Source: Tissierellia bacterium
Lineage (GTDB): Bacteria; Bacillota; Clostridia; Tissierellales; Sedimentibacteraceae
DNA: 45,193 nt
Direction: 5' to 3'
NCBI GenBank assembly: GCA_012843025.1
Contig: DURT01000067.1
Span: 1 to 45,193, forward strand
The notes beneath the pieces were generated by a model. The model worked only from the letters and a program-made list of their open reading frames with translations, ran no database searches and was not told the DNA's origin. The position numbers and the translations under genes were made by a program. Below, piece after piece: positions 35,454 to 44,231 of the stretch (position 1 is the stretch's first letter; the number at the start of each line of letters is the position of its first letter).

Positions 35454-36038
35454 ATGAATCTAGTACCTTATGTTATTGAGCAAACAGGTAGGGGCGAAAG
35501 ATCTTATGATATATATTCAAGACTTTTAAAAGATCGAATAATTATATTAAGTAGCGAAATTAATGATGTTACCGCCAGCTTAATAGTTGCCCAGATGTTG
35601 TTTTTAGAATCAGAAGATCCTGATAAAGACATACAGTTCTATATAAATTCACCAGGCGGCTCAATTACTGCAGGAATGGCAATTTACGACACAATGCAGT
35701 ATATTAAGCCCGATGTATCAACTATATGCGTTGGAATGGCAGCAAGTATGGGAGCATTTTTATTGTTGTCCGGAACTAAGGGAAAGAGATTTGCTCTTCC
35801 CCATTCAGAAATAATGATTCACCAGCCTCTTGGAGGAATGAGAGGTCAGGCTTCTGATATTAAAATACATGCAGACAGAATTATTAAAATTAGAGACACA
35901 TTAAATCAATTAATCAGCGAAAAAACCGGTCAGCCCTTGGCTAAGGTTGAAAGGGATACAGACAGAGATAACTTTATGACTGCAGAAGAGGCAAAGGCTT
36001 ATGGTATAATTGATGACATTATAGCCAAAAGAAAATAA
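35454..36038 (+). CDS. clpP: ATP-dependent Clp protease proteolytic subunit
   Basis: This 194-residue serine protease subunit has the catalytic triad S98 in [10 protein letters not shown]123 in MIHQPLGG and D172 in DTDRDNFM. The N-terminal [20 protein letters not shown] is the axial-loop region. It forms a tetradecamer served by ClpX (next gene). A TATAAT at 35433-35438 just upstream may be a promoter -10, although its -35 is poor; no CtsR operator is visible. ATG 35454 follows AGGAGG. It is 11 bases before clpX. Confidence 0.97.
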   Translation: MNLVPYVIEQTGRGERSYDIYSRLLKDRIIILSSEINDVTASLIVAQMLFLESEDPDKDIQFYINSPGGSITAGMAIYDTMQYIKPDVSTICVGMAASMGAFLLLSGTKGKRFALPHSEIMIHQPLGGMRGQASDIKIHADRIIKIRDTLNQLISEKTGQPLAKVERDTDRDNFMTAEEAKAYGIIDDIIAKRK

Positions 36039-36049
36039 GGAGTGTTTTA

Positions 36050-37309
36050 ATGAGCAAAGTAAATGATAAACAAATTAAATGCTCGTTTTGTGGAAAATCC
36101 CAGGAACAGGTAAGAAGACTTATAGCTGGTCCCGATGTATATATTTGCGATGAATGTATAGAACTATGCTATAATATAGTAGACGAAGACATAGATTTGT
36201 TTGAAGAATATGATTTTAGCGAACTACCAAAGCCAAAAGATATTAAAGAAAAATTAGATGAATATGTAGTACAGCAGGATCATGCAAAAAAAGCATTGGC
36301 AGTGGCAGTTTACAACCATTATAAAAGAATTAACTATAAATCCAAAGAAGATGGAGTAGATATTCAAAAAAGTAACATACTCTTAATAGGACCCACTGGA
36401 AGTGGAAAAACATATTTAGCACAAACTTTGGCAAAATTATTAAATGTTCCTTTTGCCATTACAGATGCAACTTCATTAACGGAAGCAGGCTATGTTGGTG
36501 AAGATGTTGAAAATATACTGTTAAAGTTGTTGCAGGCTGCGGACTTCGATGTGGATAGAGCAGAGAAAGGAATAATATACATCGATGAAATTGATAAAAT
36601 TTCAAGACGTTCGGAAAATCCTTCAATTACAAGAGATGTAAGTGGAGAAGGAGTTCAGCAGGCACTCCTTAAAATCCTTGAAGGAACTACAGCCAATGTT
36701 CCTCCCCAGGGAGGCAGAAAGCATCCCCATCAAGAATTTATACAGATAGATACTACCAATATATTATTTATACTTGGTGGTGCTTTTGACGGTATAGAAA
36801 AAATTATCCAAAAGAGAATTGGTAAGAAAAGTATAGGCTTCGGTGCAGATATTTCCGGTAATTCTTCCATGGATACAGATAAACTGTTAAAACAAGTACA
36901 ATCACAAGACTTGTTAAAATACGGAATGATTCCTGAATTTGTAGGAAGAGTTCCAGTAGTAGTTGCTTTAGAAAAATTAGATGAAAAGGCATTAATTTCC
37001 ATTTTAACAGAGCCGAAGAATGCTTTGATAAAACAATACAAGGAATTGTTTAAAATGGATAATGTGGAATTGGAAATAGAGAAAGAAGCCTTAGAAGAAA
37101 TAGCCAAAAGGGCATTAGAGATAAATACCGGAGCAAGAGGGCTAAGAGGTATAATAGAAGGTGTGATGACCGATGTCATGTATGAAATACCATCGAGGAA
37201 AGATATCAAAAAATGTGTTATTACAAAAGATACAATCGTTAATAACAGCGAACCTAAATTAGTATTAGCTAAGAAGACTGTATCTAACAAAAAAGAGAAT
37301 GTATCATAA
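36050..37309 (+). CDS. clpX: ATP-dependent Clp protease ATP-binding subunit ClpX
   Basis: This 419-residue AAA+ unfoldase has an N-terminal zinc-binding domain with C11, C14, C33 and C36 (CSFC ... CDEC). Walker A is [11 protein letters not shown], Walker [10 protein letters not shown], and the pore loop is YVGEDVE. The sensor and IGF-like region contains [11 protein letters not shown]. The C-terminal ARGLRGIIE motif is the sensor 2 arginine. It delivers substrates to ClpP. The gene ends in a strong hairpin terminator close to lon. Confidence 0.97.
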   Translation: MSKVNDKQIKCSFCGKSQEQVRRLIAGPDVYICDECIELCYNIVDEDIDLFEEYDFSELPKPKDIKEKLDEYVVQQDHAKKALAVAVYNHYKRINYKSKEDGVDIQKSNILLIGPTGSGKTYLAQTLAKLLNVPFAITDATSLTEAGYVGEDVENILLKLLQAADFDVDRAEKGIIYIDEIDKISRRSENPSITRDVSGEGVQQALLKILEGTTANVPPQGGRKHPHQEFIQIDTTNILFILGGAFDGIEKIIQKRIGKKSIGFGADISGNSSMDTDKLLKQVQSQDLLKYGMIPEFVGRVPVVVALEKLDEKALISILTEPKNALIKQYKELFKMDNVELEIEKEALEEIAKRALEINTGARGLRGIIEGVMTDVMYEIPSRKDIKKCVITKDTIVNNSEPKLVLAKKTVSNKKENVS

Positions 37310-37311
37310 AT

Positions 37312-37336
37312 ACTGCCTGCTTAGCAGGCAGTTTTT
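37312..37336 (+). terminator. Intrinsic terminator between clpX and lon
   Basis: ACTGCCTGC (37312-37320) pairs perfectly with GCAGGCAGT (37324-37332) around a TTA loop, followed by five T (37332-37336). It begins 2 bases after the clpX stop codon. The lon ATG is only 13 bases after it, so lon either relies on readthrough or this is a regulated site. Confidence 0.88.
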
Positions 37337-37349
37337 ATAAGGAGAAAAT

Positions 37350-39740
37350 ATGGCAGAGAATTACAGTATAGAAAAGAGAACTCTTCCCTTAATACCCATA
37401 AGAGGTATTGGGATTTTTCCCAATACAGTTATACACTTTGACATTGGAAGGGAAAAATCTATAAATGCTTTGGAAGAGGCAATGCTTGAAGATTCAGATA
37501 TTTTTTTGACTATTCAGAAAGTTGCAGACTTAGACTCACCTATGGAAGACGACTTTTATGAAATAGGCGTTATTTGCAAAATTAAACAAATGATTAAGTT
37601 ACCTGGAGACAATATAAGAGTATTGGTTGAAGGTATAAACAGGGCTAAGATTACTGCTATTACTCAAAACGAACCTTTCTTTGAAGTTGAATTGGACGAA
37701 TATATTTATAATTACAGCGAACCATTGGACGATAAATTAGAAGCAATGGTACGCCTTACATTAAACTACTTTGAGGAATACTCCTTAATATTTGGTAAGA
37801 TAGCTCCTGATGCGGTAATTTCCCTCAAGGAAATAAGAAATCCCGACAAACTTGCCGATGTAGTGGCTTCCTACATATATTTAAAGGCAGAACAAAAGCA
37901 AGCCTTGTTAGAAATTTTTGATCCTTATGAGAGACTTGAATCCATTAACAAAATACTGGCTAAAGAAATAAAAGTCTTGAAAATAGAGAATGAAATAAAT
38001 GAGCTTGTCAGAAAACAAATCAATGAATTTCAAAAAGATTACTATTTGAAAGAACAATTAAGAGCAATTCAAAAAGAATTAGGGGAAGATGAAAGTGCCG
38101 ACTTAGAAGTTGAAGAGTATATGGAAAAGATTGCAAAAGCCCATATGCCGAAAGAAGTTAAAGAAAAAGCAGAAAAGGAAATAAACAGACTTCTGAAAAT
38201 ATCTCCTTCATCACCAGATGCGGGCGTTATTAGAACTTATGTTGATTGGCTCTTAGATTTACCCTGGAACAAAAAAACAAAAGACAATACAGATTTAAAG
38301 AAAGCTAGGAAAATTCTTTCAGAAGACCATTATGGACTGGAAGAGGTTAAAGAAAGAATATTGGAGTACTTAGCTGTAAAACAAATAAGAAAAGATATGA
38401 AGGGGCCTATTCTGTGTTTTGTAGGACCTCCAGGTGTGGGAAAAACCTCCATAGCTAAATCCATAGCCAGGGCTATGAACAGAAAGTATGTGCGAATTTC
38501 CTTGGGAGGAGTAAGGGATGAGGCAGAAATACGAGGCCACAGAAGAACCTATATAGGTGCAATACCCGGCAGAATAATTTCATCCTTAGCTAAAGTAAAA
38601 GTGAATAATCCAGTTTTTTTATTGGATGAAATAGACAAACTAAGCAGTGATTTCAAAGGCGACCCTGCATCAGCTCTTTTGGAAGCTCTTGACCCGGAGC
38701 AAAACAAAACTTTCACAGACCACTACATTGAAGCTCCTTTCAGCTTAGAAAATGTAATGTTTATAACTACTGCAAACACTACAGCAACCATACCGGCACC
38801 TCTTTTAGACAGAATGGAAGTTATAGAAATTGCAGGATATACTGATAATGAAAAAAAGAAAATTGCCCAAGAATACCTTATTAAAAAACAATTGACGGAA
38901 CACGGTTTAAATGAAAAATCAGTTAGAATTTCCGAAAATGCCATAACTGAAATTATTGAAAGATACACCAGAGAATCAGGTGTAAGAAATTTAGAAAGAA
39001 ATATAGGTAAACTTGTAAGGAAGGCTGCCGTTCAGATAGTTGAAAAGAAGAAAAAATCAGTTACTATAAACAGCGGAAATATAGGAAAATACTTGGGCAT
39101 ACCAAGGTATGATTATAATTTAGCTTACGAAGAAGACCAGGTTGGAGTAGTTACAGGTCTTGCCTGGACCAAGGTTGGAGGAGAGACTCTCTTTGTGGAA
39201 GTCAATACCATGAAAGGCGAGGGAAAACTTCAGCTTACAGGCCAATTAGGAGATGTTATGAAAGAATCAGCCATGGCTGCCTTAAGTTATATAAAAGCTA
39301 ATGAAGAAAAGTTCAATATTGATTACAAAATTTTCAAGGAAACAGATATACATGTCCACGTACCAGAAGGAGCCATACCTAAGGACGGACCTTCAGCTGG
39401 AATTACAATTGCAACGGCAATAATTTCTGCACTTACCAATAAGCCCGTCAGAAAAGATGTGGCCATGACAGGTGAAATTACAATCAGGGGAAGAGTACTT
39501 CCTATAGGTGGAGTAAAGGAAAAATTATTGGCTGCAAAAAGAGCAGGTATAAAAAAGGTAATTTTATGCTCCAAAAATGAGCCAGACGTTACCAAAATAG
39601 ATCCAAAAATAATTCGCTCCATGGAAATTGTATATGTGGACAGAATTGAAGAAGTAGTTAAAGAAGCAATTAGAGGTATAGATGGGGATAGGATTCCCCT
39701 TAATCAAAGAAGGGATGAATATGATTATAAGAAAAGCTGA
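37350..39740 (+). CDS. lon: ATP-dependent protease La (Lon)
   Basis: This 796-residue LonA protease has an N-terminal substrate-binding domain (about 12-205), a helical linker and an AAA+ module with GPPGVGKTSIAKSIARAM and FLLDEIDKLSSD. The protease domain has catalytic S682 in KDGPSAGITIA and K725 in GGVKEKLLAAKRAG. It degrades misfolded and regulatory proteins. ATG 37350 follows TAAGGAG. Its end overlaps engB by 20 bases. The lon-engB pairing after clpX is the Firmicutes standard. Confidence 0.97.
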   Translation: MAENYSIEKRTLPLIPIRGIGIFPNTVIHFDIGREKSINALEEAMLEDSDIFLTIQKVADLDSPMEDDFYEIGVICKIKQMIKLPGDNIRVLVEGINRAKITAITQNEPFFEVELDEYIYNYSEPLDDKLEAMVRLTLNYFEEYSLIFGKIAPDAVISLKEIRNPDKLADVVASYIYLKAEQKQALLEIFDPYERLESINKILAKEIKVLKIENEINELVRKQINEFQKDYYLKEQLRAIQKELGEDESADLEVEEYMEKIAKAHMPKEVKEKAEKEINRLLKISPSSPDAGVIRTYVDWLLDLPWNKKTKDNTDLKKARKILSEDHYGLEEVKERILEYLAVKQIRKDMKGPILCFVGPPGVGKTSIAKSIARAMNRKYVRISLGGVRDEAEIRGHRRTYIGAIPGRIISSLAKVKVNNPVFLLDEIDKLSSDFKGDPASALLEALDPEQNKTFTDHYIEAPFSLENVMFITTANTTATIPAPLLDRMEVIEIAGYTDNEKKKIAQEYLIKKQLTEHGLNEKSVRISENAITEIIERYTRESGVRNLERNIGKLVRKAAVQIVEKKKKSVTINSGNIGKYLGIPRYDYNLAYEEDQVGVVTGLAWTKVGGETLFVEVNTMKGEGKLQLTGQLGDVMKESAMAALSYIKANEEKFNIDYKIFKETDIHVHVPEGAIPKDGPSAGITIATAIISALTNKPVRKDVAMTGEITIRGRVLPIGGVKEKLLAAKRAGIKKVILCSKNEPDVTKIDPKIIRSMEIVYVDRIEEVVKEAIRGIDGDRIPLNQRRDEYDYKKS

Positions 39741-40317
39741 ATTACTTATTACCGCTGTTAAAAAAGACCAATACCCCACAACCCTAGTTCCCGAAATAGC
39801 TTTTGCCGGAAAATCAAATGTGGGGAAATCCTCACTTATTAATGCTCTGTTAAACAGAAAGAGTCTTGCAAGAACCAGCTCACAACCGGGAAAAACGCAA
39901 ACCATTAATTTTTATAATGTCAATGATGAGTTAAACATTGTGGATCTTCCCGGTTATGGCTATGCAAAAGTATCTAAGGAAGAGCAATTAAAATGGGGAA
40001 AGATGATAGACACATACTTACATGAAAGGGAACAGCTGAGAGAAGTTATTTTGTTGGTGGATATAAGGCACGAACCAGGAAAAAATGATATACAAATGTA
40101 TAATTGGATCAAGGACTGTGGATTTACAGGATATGTTATTGCAACTAAAGCGGATAAACTTTCAAAATCCAGGCAAATTAAAAACATATCCATCATTAAG
40201 AAAACTCTGAACATACAAAACAATGATCTTATTATCCCTTTTTCATCTGTAAACAAAAAAGGTACAGAGGAATTGTGGAACATAATTAGTTCAATTTTGA
40301 CACAAAATTTACTTTAA
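39721..40317 (+). CDS. engB: Ribosome biogenesis GTPase EngB (YsxC)
   Basis: This 198-residue GTPase acts in 50S assembly. G1 is GKSNVGKSSLINALL (about 30-44), G2 is around the T in PGKTQTINFY, G3 is DLPGYGYAK and G4 is TKADKLS. The ATG 39721 gives the canonical MIIRKAELL start with AGAAGGG 6 bases upstream. The upstream in-frame ATG 39715 is too close to that ribosome binding site. It overlaps lon by 20 bases, so it is translationally coupled. Confidence 0.95.
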   Translation: MIIRKAELLITAVKKDQYPTTLVPEIAFAGKSNVGKSSLINALLNRKSLARTSSQPGKTQTINFYNVNDELNIVDLPGYGYAKVSKEEQLKWGKMIDTYLHEREQLREVILLVDIRHEPGKNDIQMYNWIKDCGFTGYVIATKADKLSKSRQIKNISIIKKTLNIQNNDLIIPFSSVNKKGTEELWNIISSILTQNLL

Positions 40318-40390
40318 AACATATATAATTCTTCCAGGTGGTTTAAGTTTTAATAAAAAGGGTATATTATAACCGATAGGAGGAATGGTG

Positions 40391-40777
40391 ATGGGTTATG
40401 TGATCGAAAAAAAAATCCACAGCGACATAAACTGTGTTAAAATATTAGTTGAAGAAATACTATCAAGTATTAAACACAAACTTTCCGAAACTACTTTTTT
40501 TAATACCAAGCTTATTCTATACGAACTAATGATAAATAGTGTCATTCACGGAAATTGTGAAGATTTAAATAAAATGATATATACGAAAATTTACATTAAT
40601 AAGTCTCGGATAATAATTGAAGTTTCTGATGAAGGGGAAGGCATTTGTTATAATCAAAAGATATATAATGAAAATGATCTATCAGAATCGGGTAGAGGAC
40701 TTATGCTGGTAAAAGGATTGGCCGATAAATTCGATATACGAGGAAATACTGTAATATGTGAACAATATTTGAAATAA
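40391..40777 (+). CDS. RsbW/SpoIIAB-type HATPase (anti-sigma factor-like) protein
   Basis: This 128-residue single-domain GHKL ATPase has an N-box with E45, N49, H53 and N55 in YELMINSVIHGN. The G1 box is SDEGEG (79-84) and the G2 box GRGLMLVKGLAD (101-112). The family includes anti-sigma serine kinases (RsbW, SpoIIAB) that bind a sigma factor or an anti-anti-sigma STAS protein. Neither is adjacent. The ATG at 40391 is chosen because AGGAGG ends 7 bases before it. Its partner cannot be deduced. It is not SpoIIAB by context because spoIIAA and sigF are not beside it. Confidence 0.85.
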   Translation: MGYVIEKKIHSDINCVKILVEEILSSIKHKLSETTFFNTKLILYELMINSVIHGNCEDLNKMIYTKIYINKSRIIIEVSDEGEGICYNQKIYNENDLSESGRGLMLVKGLADKFDIRGNTVICEQYLK

Positions 40778-40800
40778 TTATTTTAATTAGATAATAAACT

Positions 40801-40809
40801 TGCTATAAT
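40801..40809 (+). promoter_or_regulatory. Extended -10 promoter of the class IV aminotransferase gene
   Basis: TGCTATAAT (40801-40809) is a perfect extended -10 element, 57 bases before the aminotransferase ATG. The -35 (TTTTAA at 40781-40786) is weak. Confidence 0.45.
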
Positions 40810-40865
40810 AAACACGTAATGTGTTTATTTTTAATTACTTTGCCTATTATAAAGCAGGAGGCCAA

Positions 40866-41678
40866 ATGAAAATAGTATCCCACAGAAATGTAAAAAATAA
40901 TGAAATAATTACAAAAGAAGAACTGGAAATGATCTTAAAAAAAGAAGAACCCAAAATATATGAAGTTATTAGAGTAATTGACGGAAAAACTATTTTCTTA
41001 AATGAACATTTCCAGCGAATGAATAAAAGTATTGAATTAAGTGGAATAAATTACAAATTAAACTTAGAAGATTATAAAAAGTCAGCACAACTTTTAATTA
41101 AAGAGAACAATATAAAAAATTGCAACATAAGGGTTTCCTTTTATTATTCCCAGGAGCCTGTAACACTCTTTTATTTCATAGAAAGCTACTATCCTACAAA
41201 GGAAGAATTTAATGTAGGTATTCATACGGTTACCCTTAAAATAGCAAGAAAAAATCCCAATGTTAAATCCTATGAAAAGGAATTAAAAGAAAAAGTAGCA
41301 AATATTATGAAAGAAAACAATGCTTTTGAAGCAATAATGGTAAACCAGGATGGAACCATAAGTGAGGGTAGTAGATCAAATGTATTTTTTATAAAGGGTA
41401 ACAAACTGATAACTTCGCCAGACTCTGCTGTGTTGTTAGGAGTTACAAGAAGCAAGATAATTCAATTGTGCGAGAAAAATTCAATAGAAATCGAAAAAAG
41501 ACCAGTTAAACTTCATGAACTTAAAGAATTTGAGGCAGCTTTTATTACGGGAACATCAAATGATGTACTGCCTATAAAGACTATTGATAAGTTACAGTAT
41601 AATTCATCAGAAAATGAAGTTGTAAGAAGGGTTTCAGAACTATATTTAGAAGAAGTAAAAAAAGAAATGGAGAAATAA
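40866..41678 (+). CDS. Class IV PLP-dependent aminotransferase (PabC/IlvE-like)
   Basis: This 270-residue protein has the class IV fold. K134 in NPNVKSYEKEL is the PLP lysine. The motif EGSRSNVFFI and LLGVTRSKI mark the cofactor region. Family members include branched-chain aminotransferase, D-amino-acid aminotransferase and aminodeoxychorismate lyase. The short length (270) favours the PabC/DAAT-like branch over IlvE (about 300). No pabA/pabB or ilv genes are adjacent. ATG 40866 follows AGGAGG; the in-frame upstream codon at 40821 is in the leader. No plus-strand terminator is visible after it. Confidence 0.87.
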   Translation: MKIVSHRNVKNNEIITKEELEMILKKEEPKIYEVIRVIDGKTIFLNEHFQRMNKSIELSGINYKLNLEDYKKSAQLLIKENNIKNCNIRVSFYYSQEPVTLFYFIESYYPTKEEFNVGIHTVTLKIARKNPNVKSYEKELKEKVANIMKENNAFEAIMVNQDGTISEGSRSNVFFIKGNKLITSPDSAVLLGVTRSKIIQLCEKNSIEIEKRPVKLHELKEFEAAFITGTSNDVLPIKTIDKLQYNSSENEVVRRVSELYLEEVKKEMEK

Positions 41679-41693
41679 TAGGGATAGGTCATC

Positions 41694-41728
41694 AAAAACA
41701 CAAAAATGGCCTCGTGGCCATTGTTGTG
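41694..41728 (-). terminator. Intrinsic terminator of the predicted minus-strand sRNA
   Basis: On the minus strand, CACAACAATGGCC (41728 to 41716) pairs with GGCCATTTTTGTG (41711 to 41699), one mismatch in 13, around a 4-base ACGA loop. Five T follow (41698-41694). On the plus strand no T-run follows, so the terminator is oriented minus. Confidence 0.8.
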
Positions 41729-41787
41729 AAGCATTAATATGCATAAAAGGGGTATTGGGAATATATCGGTTATCGGGGGGGATAACC
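41694..41787 (-). ncRNA. Predicted ~94-nt small RNA with C-rich loops
   Basis: A complete minus-strand transcription unit with no gene inside it. The promoter at 41794-41822 places the start at about 41787, exactly at the first base of a perfect hairpin: GGTTATC (41787-41781) and GATAACC (41774-41768) closing a loop of six C. A single-stranded linker follows with two more C-rich patches (TTCCCAATACCCC, 41760-41748). Next is a small GCAT/ATGC hairpin, then the terminator. This 5' hairpin, C-rich linker, terminator layout is typical of trans-acting Firmicutes sRNAs that pair with G-rich ribosome binding sites. I do not recognise it as a named family. Confidence 0.62.
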
Positions 41788-41793
41788 ATGGAT

Positions 41794-41822
41794 ATTATAG
41801 CAAACATGAAGTCATTATGCAA
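41794..41822 (-). promoter_or_regulatory. Strong promoter of the predicted minus-strand sRNA
   Basis: On the minus strand, TTGCAT (41817-41822) and TATAAT (41794-41799) are separated by exactly 17 bases, with TG one base before the -10 (TGCTATAAT). There is no minus-strand coding gene downstream, so the product should be an RNA. Confidence 0.75.
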
Positions 41823-41853
41823 GCTTTTTTTACATTTTTCGCATACAAAAAAA

Positions 41854-41862
41854 TGTTAAAAT
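41854..41862 (+). promoter_or_regulatory. Possible extended -10 of nifS-like/thiI operon
   Basis: TGTTAAAAT (41854-41862) lies 25 bases before the nifS-like ATG. It is an extended -10 with no good -35 at the right spacing. It is the only candidate between the sRNA promoter and the gene. Confidence 0.4.
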
Positions 41863-41886
41863 TATGTAAATTAAAGGAAAGGAACT

Positions 41887-43032
41887 ATGGTATATTTAGA
41901 TAACAGTGCAACGACAAGGGTAAGACCGGAAGTCTTGGAAGAAATAATTGATGTTAACCTTAATTGTTACGGTAATCCATCATCTCTCCACAGAATGGGA
42001 CTAATGGCAGAAAAGAAAGTGGAAGAAGCAAGGAAATCTGTTGCAAAATTGTTAAATGCAACCCCTCAGGAAATCTATTTTACAGGCTGCGGTACAGAAA
42101 GCAACAATATTGCAATTTTTGGGATATTGTCTGATTTACGGGAAAAAAATAATATTATTACCACCAAAATTGAACATCCTTCCGTATACAATGTATTTAA
42201 GGAATTAGAAAAGAAATGTCAGGTAAAATACTTAGATACGGACAATAAAGGAAAAATAAATTTAGCTCAACTAGAAGAAATGATAGATGAGAATACAAAG
42301 CTAGTATCCCTAGCTCATGTTAACAATGAAATAGGTGTAATTCAGGATTTAGATAATATTGCAAGGGTCATCAAATCCAAAAACAGAAACACTAAACTCC
42401 ACGTCGACGGGGTACAATCTTATGGTAAATTAAAGATTGACGTGAAAAAAGTACCCATTGATACAATGGCTTTCAGCAGTCATAAAATACATGGACCAAA
42501 GGGAGTGGGTGGTCTGTATGTTCGAGCTGGTTTAAAGTTAAATTCTTTAATTTTTGGCGGTGGCCAGGAGGGAGGTCTTCGCTCAGGCACTGAAAATACT
42601 CCTGGTATAGTAGGCTTTGGTAAAGCTTGTGAATTAATATTTGAAAATTTCGAAGAAGAAAATGAAAGATTATATAAGTTGAGAAATGAATATATAAAAA
42701 GATTAAAAGAAATTGAAGATATTAAGTTTAATAGCCTTACAGACGAAGAGGGTGCTCCTCACATTATTAACCTATCCTTTAAAAATGTCCCAGGTGAAGT
42801 ACTGGTACATTACTTGGAAGGTAAAAATATTTTTGTTTCCACAGGTTCTGCCTGCTCTTCCAAGGCAAGGGATAACAGAATTTTGGATGCGATTAAAATA
42901 AGCAAAGATTATGAAGGAACCATAAGAATAAGTTTAGGATACTTTAATAACTTTGAAGAAGTGGATTATGTAATTGAAAATATTAAACAATCAGTAAATG
43001 AAATACGACTTATAACGAATAGGAGAAGATAG
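41887..43032 (+). CDS. Cysteine desulfurase (NifS/IscS-like), partner of ThiI
   Basis: This 381-residue class V PLP enzyme releases sulfur from cysteine as a persulfide. The N-terminal VYLDNSATT motif is present. The PLP lysine is K200 in SSHKIHGPKG, and the catalytic cysteine is C323 in STGSACSSKA, with the long flexible loop of IscS/NifS-type enzymes. It is followed one base later by thiI. In Bacillus this pairing (nifZ-thiI) supplies sulfur for 4-thiouridine in tRNA. ATG 41887 follows AAAGGAAAGG. Confidence 0.95.
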   Translation: MVYLDNSATTRVRPEVLEEIIDVNLNCYGNPSSLHRMGLMAEKKVEEARKSVAKLLNATPQEIYFTGCGTESNNIAIFGILSDLREKNNIITTKIEHPSVYNVFKELEKKCQVKYLDTDNKGKINLAQLEEMIDENTKLVSLAHVNNEIGVIQDLDNIARVIKSKNRNTKLHVDGVQSYGKLKIDVKKVPIDTMAFSSHKIHGPKGVGGLYVRAGLKLNSLIFGGGQEGGLRSGTENTPGIVGFGKACELIFENFEEENERLYKLRNEYIKRLKEIEDIKFNSLTDEEGAPHIINLSFKNVPGEVLVHYLEGKNIFVSTGSACSSKARDNRILDAIKISKDYEGTIRISLGYFNNFEEVDYVIENIKQSVNEIRLITNRRR

Positions 43033-43033
43033 G

Positions 43034-44194
43034 ATGTACAATATACTTGCCGTAAGTTTTGGAGAAATATATTTAAAAGGAAAAAACAGAGGTATTTTTG
43101 AGCATAAATTTATGGAACAAATTAAATATGCCGTAAAAGAATTTGAAGGAGTACATGTTTATAAGGATTCTGGCAAAGTCTTTGTAGAAACTGATAATAC
43201 AGATGAAATGGACAGTATAATTGAAAAGGTAAGGAAGGTATTTGGCAGTTCCGTTATAAGTCCATCTATAAAAACCCTTAAGGATCCAGAAGTAATAATT
43301 GATAAAACCAAAGAACTGTTTAAATATCTATTAACAAAGAAAGATATTAAAACTTTCAAAATAAAAACCAAGCGCAGTGATAAGAGTTTTCCTATAAAAT
43401 CAATGGACTTCAGCGCCTATGTAGGAGGGAAAATTCTACAGGAATTCAGCGGTATAACTGTTGATGTACATAATCCGGATGTGGAAATTTATATTGATAT
43501 TAAAAGAGATTGCTATATTTCTTCTGAAAGAATAAGGACTTTGGGAGGTCTTCCTGTAGGTTCAAATGGGAGAGCCTTGCTCCTGCTTTCTGGAGGAATT
43601 GACAGCCCGGTTGCCGGATATATGATTGCTAAAAGAGGTGTAGAAATAAACGCTCTATACTTCCATACCTATCCCTTTACTTCTGAAAGGGCAAACGAAA
43701 AAGTAAAAAAGTTAAAAGAAATCCTTGAAGAATATTGCGGCAAAATAAATCTTTACAGTATGAACATGCTGGAAGTTCATAAAGCCATAAGGGAGTTTTG
43801 TCGTGAAGAAGAAACCACCATCTTGGCCAGAAGGTTTATGATGAGATTGGCGGAAAGGATTGCGTTGGAGAATAATATGGATATGTTGATTACGGGAGAA
43901 AGCTTGGGCCAAGTTGCCAGTCAAACCATGAAGTCCATGGCGGTTATAGAAGATGCCATCCACATGCCCATATTAAAACCCTTAGTTGGATTGGACAAAG
44001 CTGAAATTATTGAAATTGCACGTGAAATTGGCACCTATGAAACTTCTATTTTGCCCTATGATGATTGTTGTTCAGTATTTGCCCCTGAACGTCCCTTGAC
44101 AAATCCAAAATTAAGTGCAATAAAAAAATCAGAAAGCAATTTAAATATTGAAGAATTAGTTGAAAAAGTATACAGTACACTGGAAATTATATAA
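43034..44194 (+). CDS. thiI: tRNA 4-thiouridine synthase ThiI (rhodanese-less)
   Basis: This 386-residue enzyme modifies U8 of tRNA and may also serve in thiazole synthesis. It has an N-terminal ferredoxin-like plus THUMP domain (about 1-165) and the PP-loop SGGIDS (186-191) of the adenylation domain. There is a C-terminal DCCSVFAPERP with conserved cysteines. It ends without the rhodanese domain found in E. coli ThiI; the neighbouring desulfurase supplies sulfur instead. ATG 43034 follows GGAGAAGATAGG and sits one base after the desulfurase gene. Confidence 0.96.
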   Translation: MYNILAVSFGEIYLKGKNRGIFEHKFMEQIKYAVKEFEGVHVYKDSGKVFVETDNTDEMDSIIEKVRKVFGSSVISPSIKTLKDPEVIIDKTKELFKYLLTKKDIKTFKIKTKRSDKSFPIKSMDFSAYVGGKILQEFSGITVDVHNPDVEIYIDIKRDCYISSERIRTLGGLPVGSNGRALLLLSGGIDSPVAGYMIAKRGVEINALYFHTYPFTSERANEKVKKLKEILEEYCGKINLYSMNMLEVHKAIREFCREEETTILARRFMMRLAERIALENNMDMLITGESLGQVASQTMKSMAVIEDAIHMPILKPLVGLDKAEIIEIAREIGTYETSILPYDDCCSVFAPERPLTNPKLSAIKKSESNLNIEELVEKVYSTLEII

Positions 44195-44231
44195 GGCAAT
44201 AAATAATTTTATAAGAATCACATATTTTACT

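Noticed and set aside
36730-37290. 186-codon minus-strand frame inside clpX
   Set aside because: It is the longest shadow frame in the window but lies fully opposite conserved ClpX sequence, with no promoter or ribosome binding site.
41788-41859. 23-codon frame starting with ATG after a run of seven G, upstream of nifS-like gene
   Set aside because: The G-run and adjoining inverted repeat are the complement of the sRNA 5' hairpin, and the ATG falls in the sRNA promoter. The frame has no recognisable peptide features and no stop-proximal signals.
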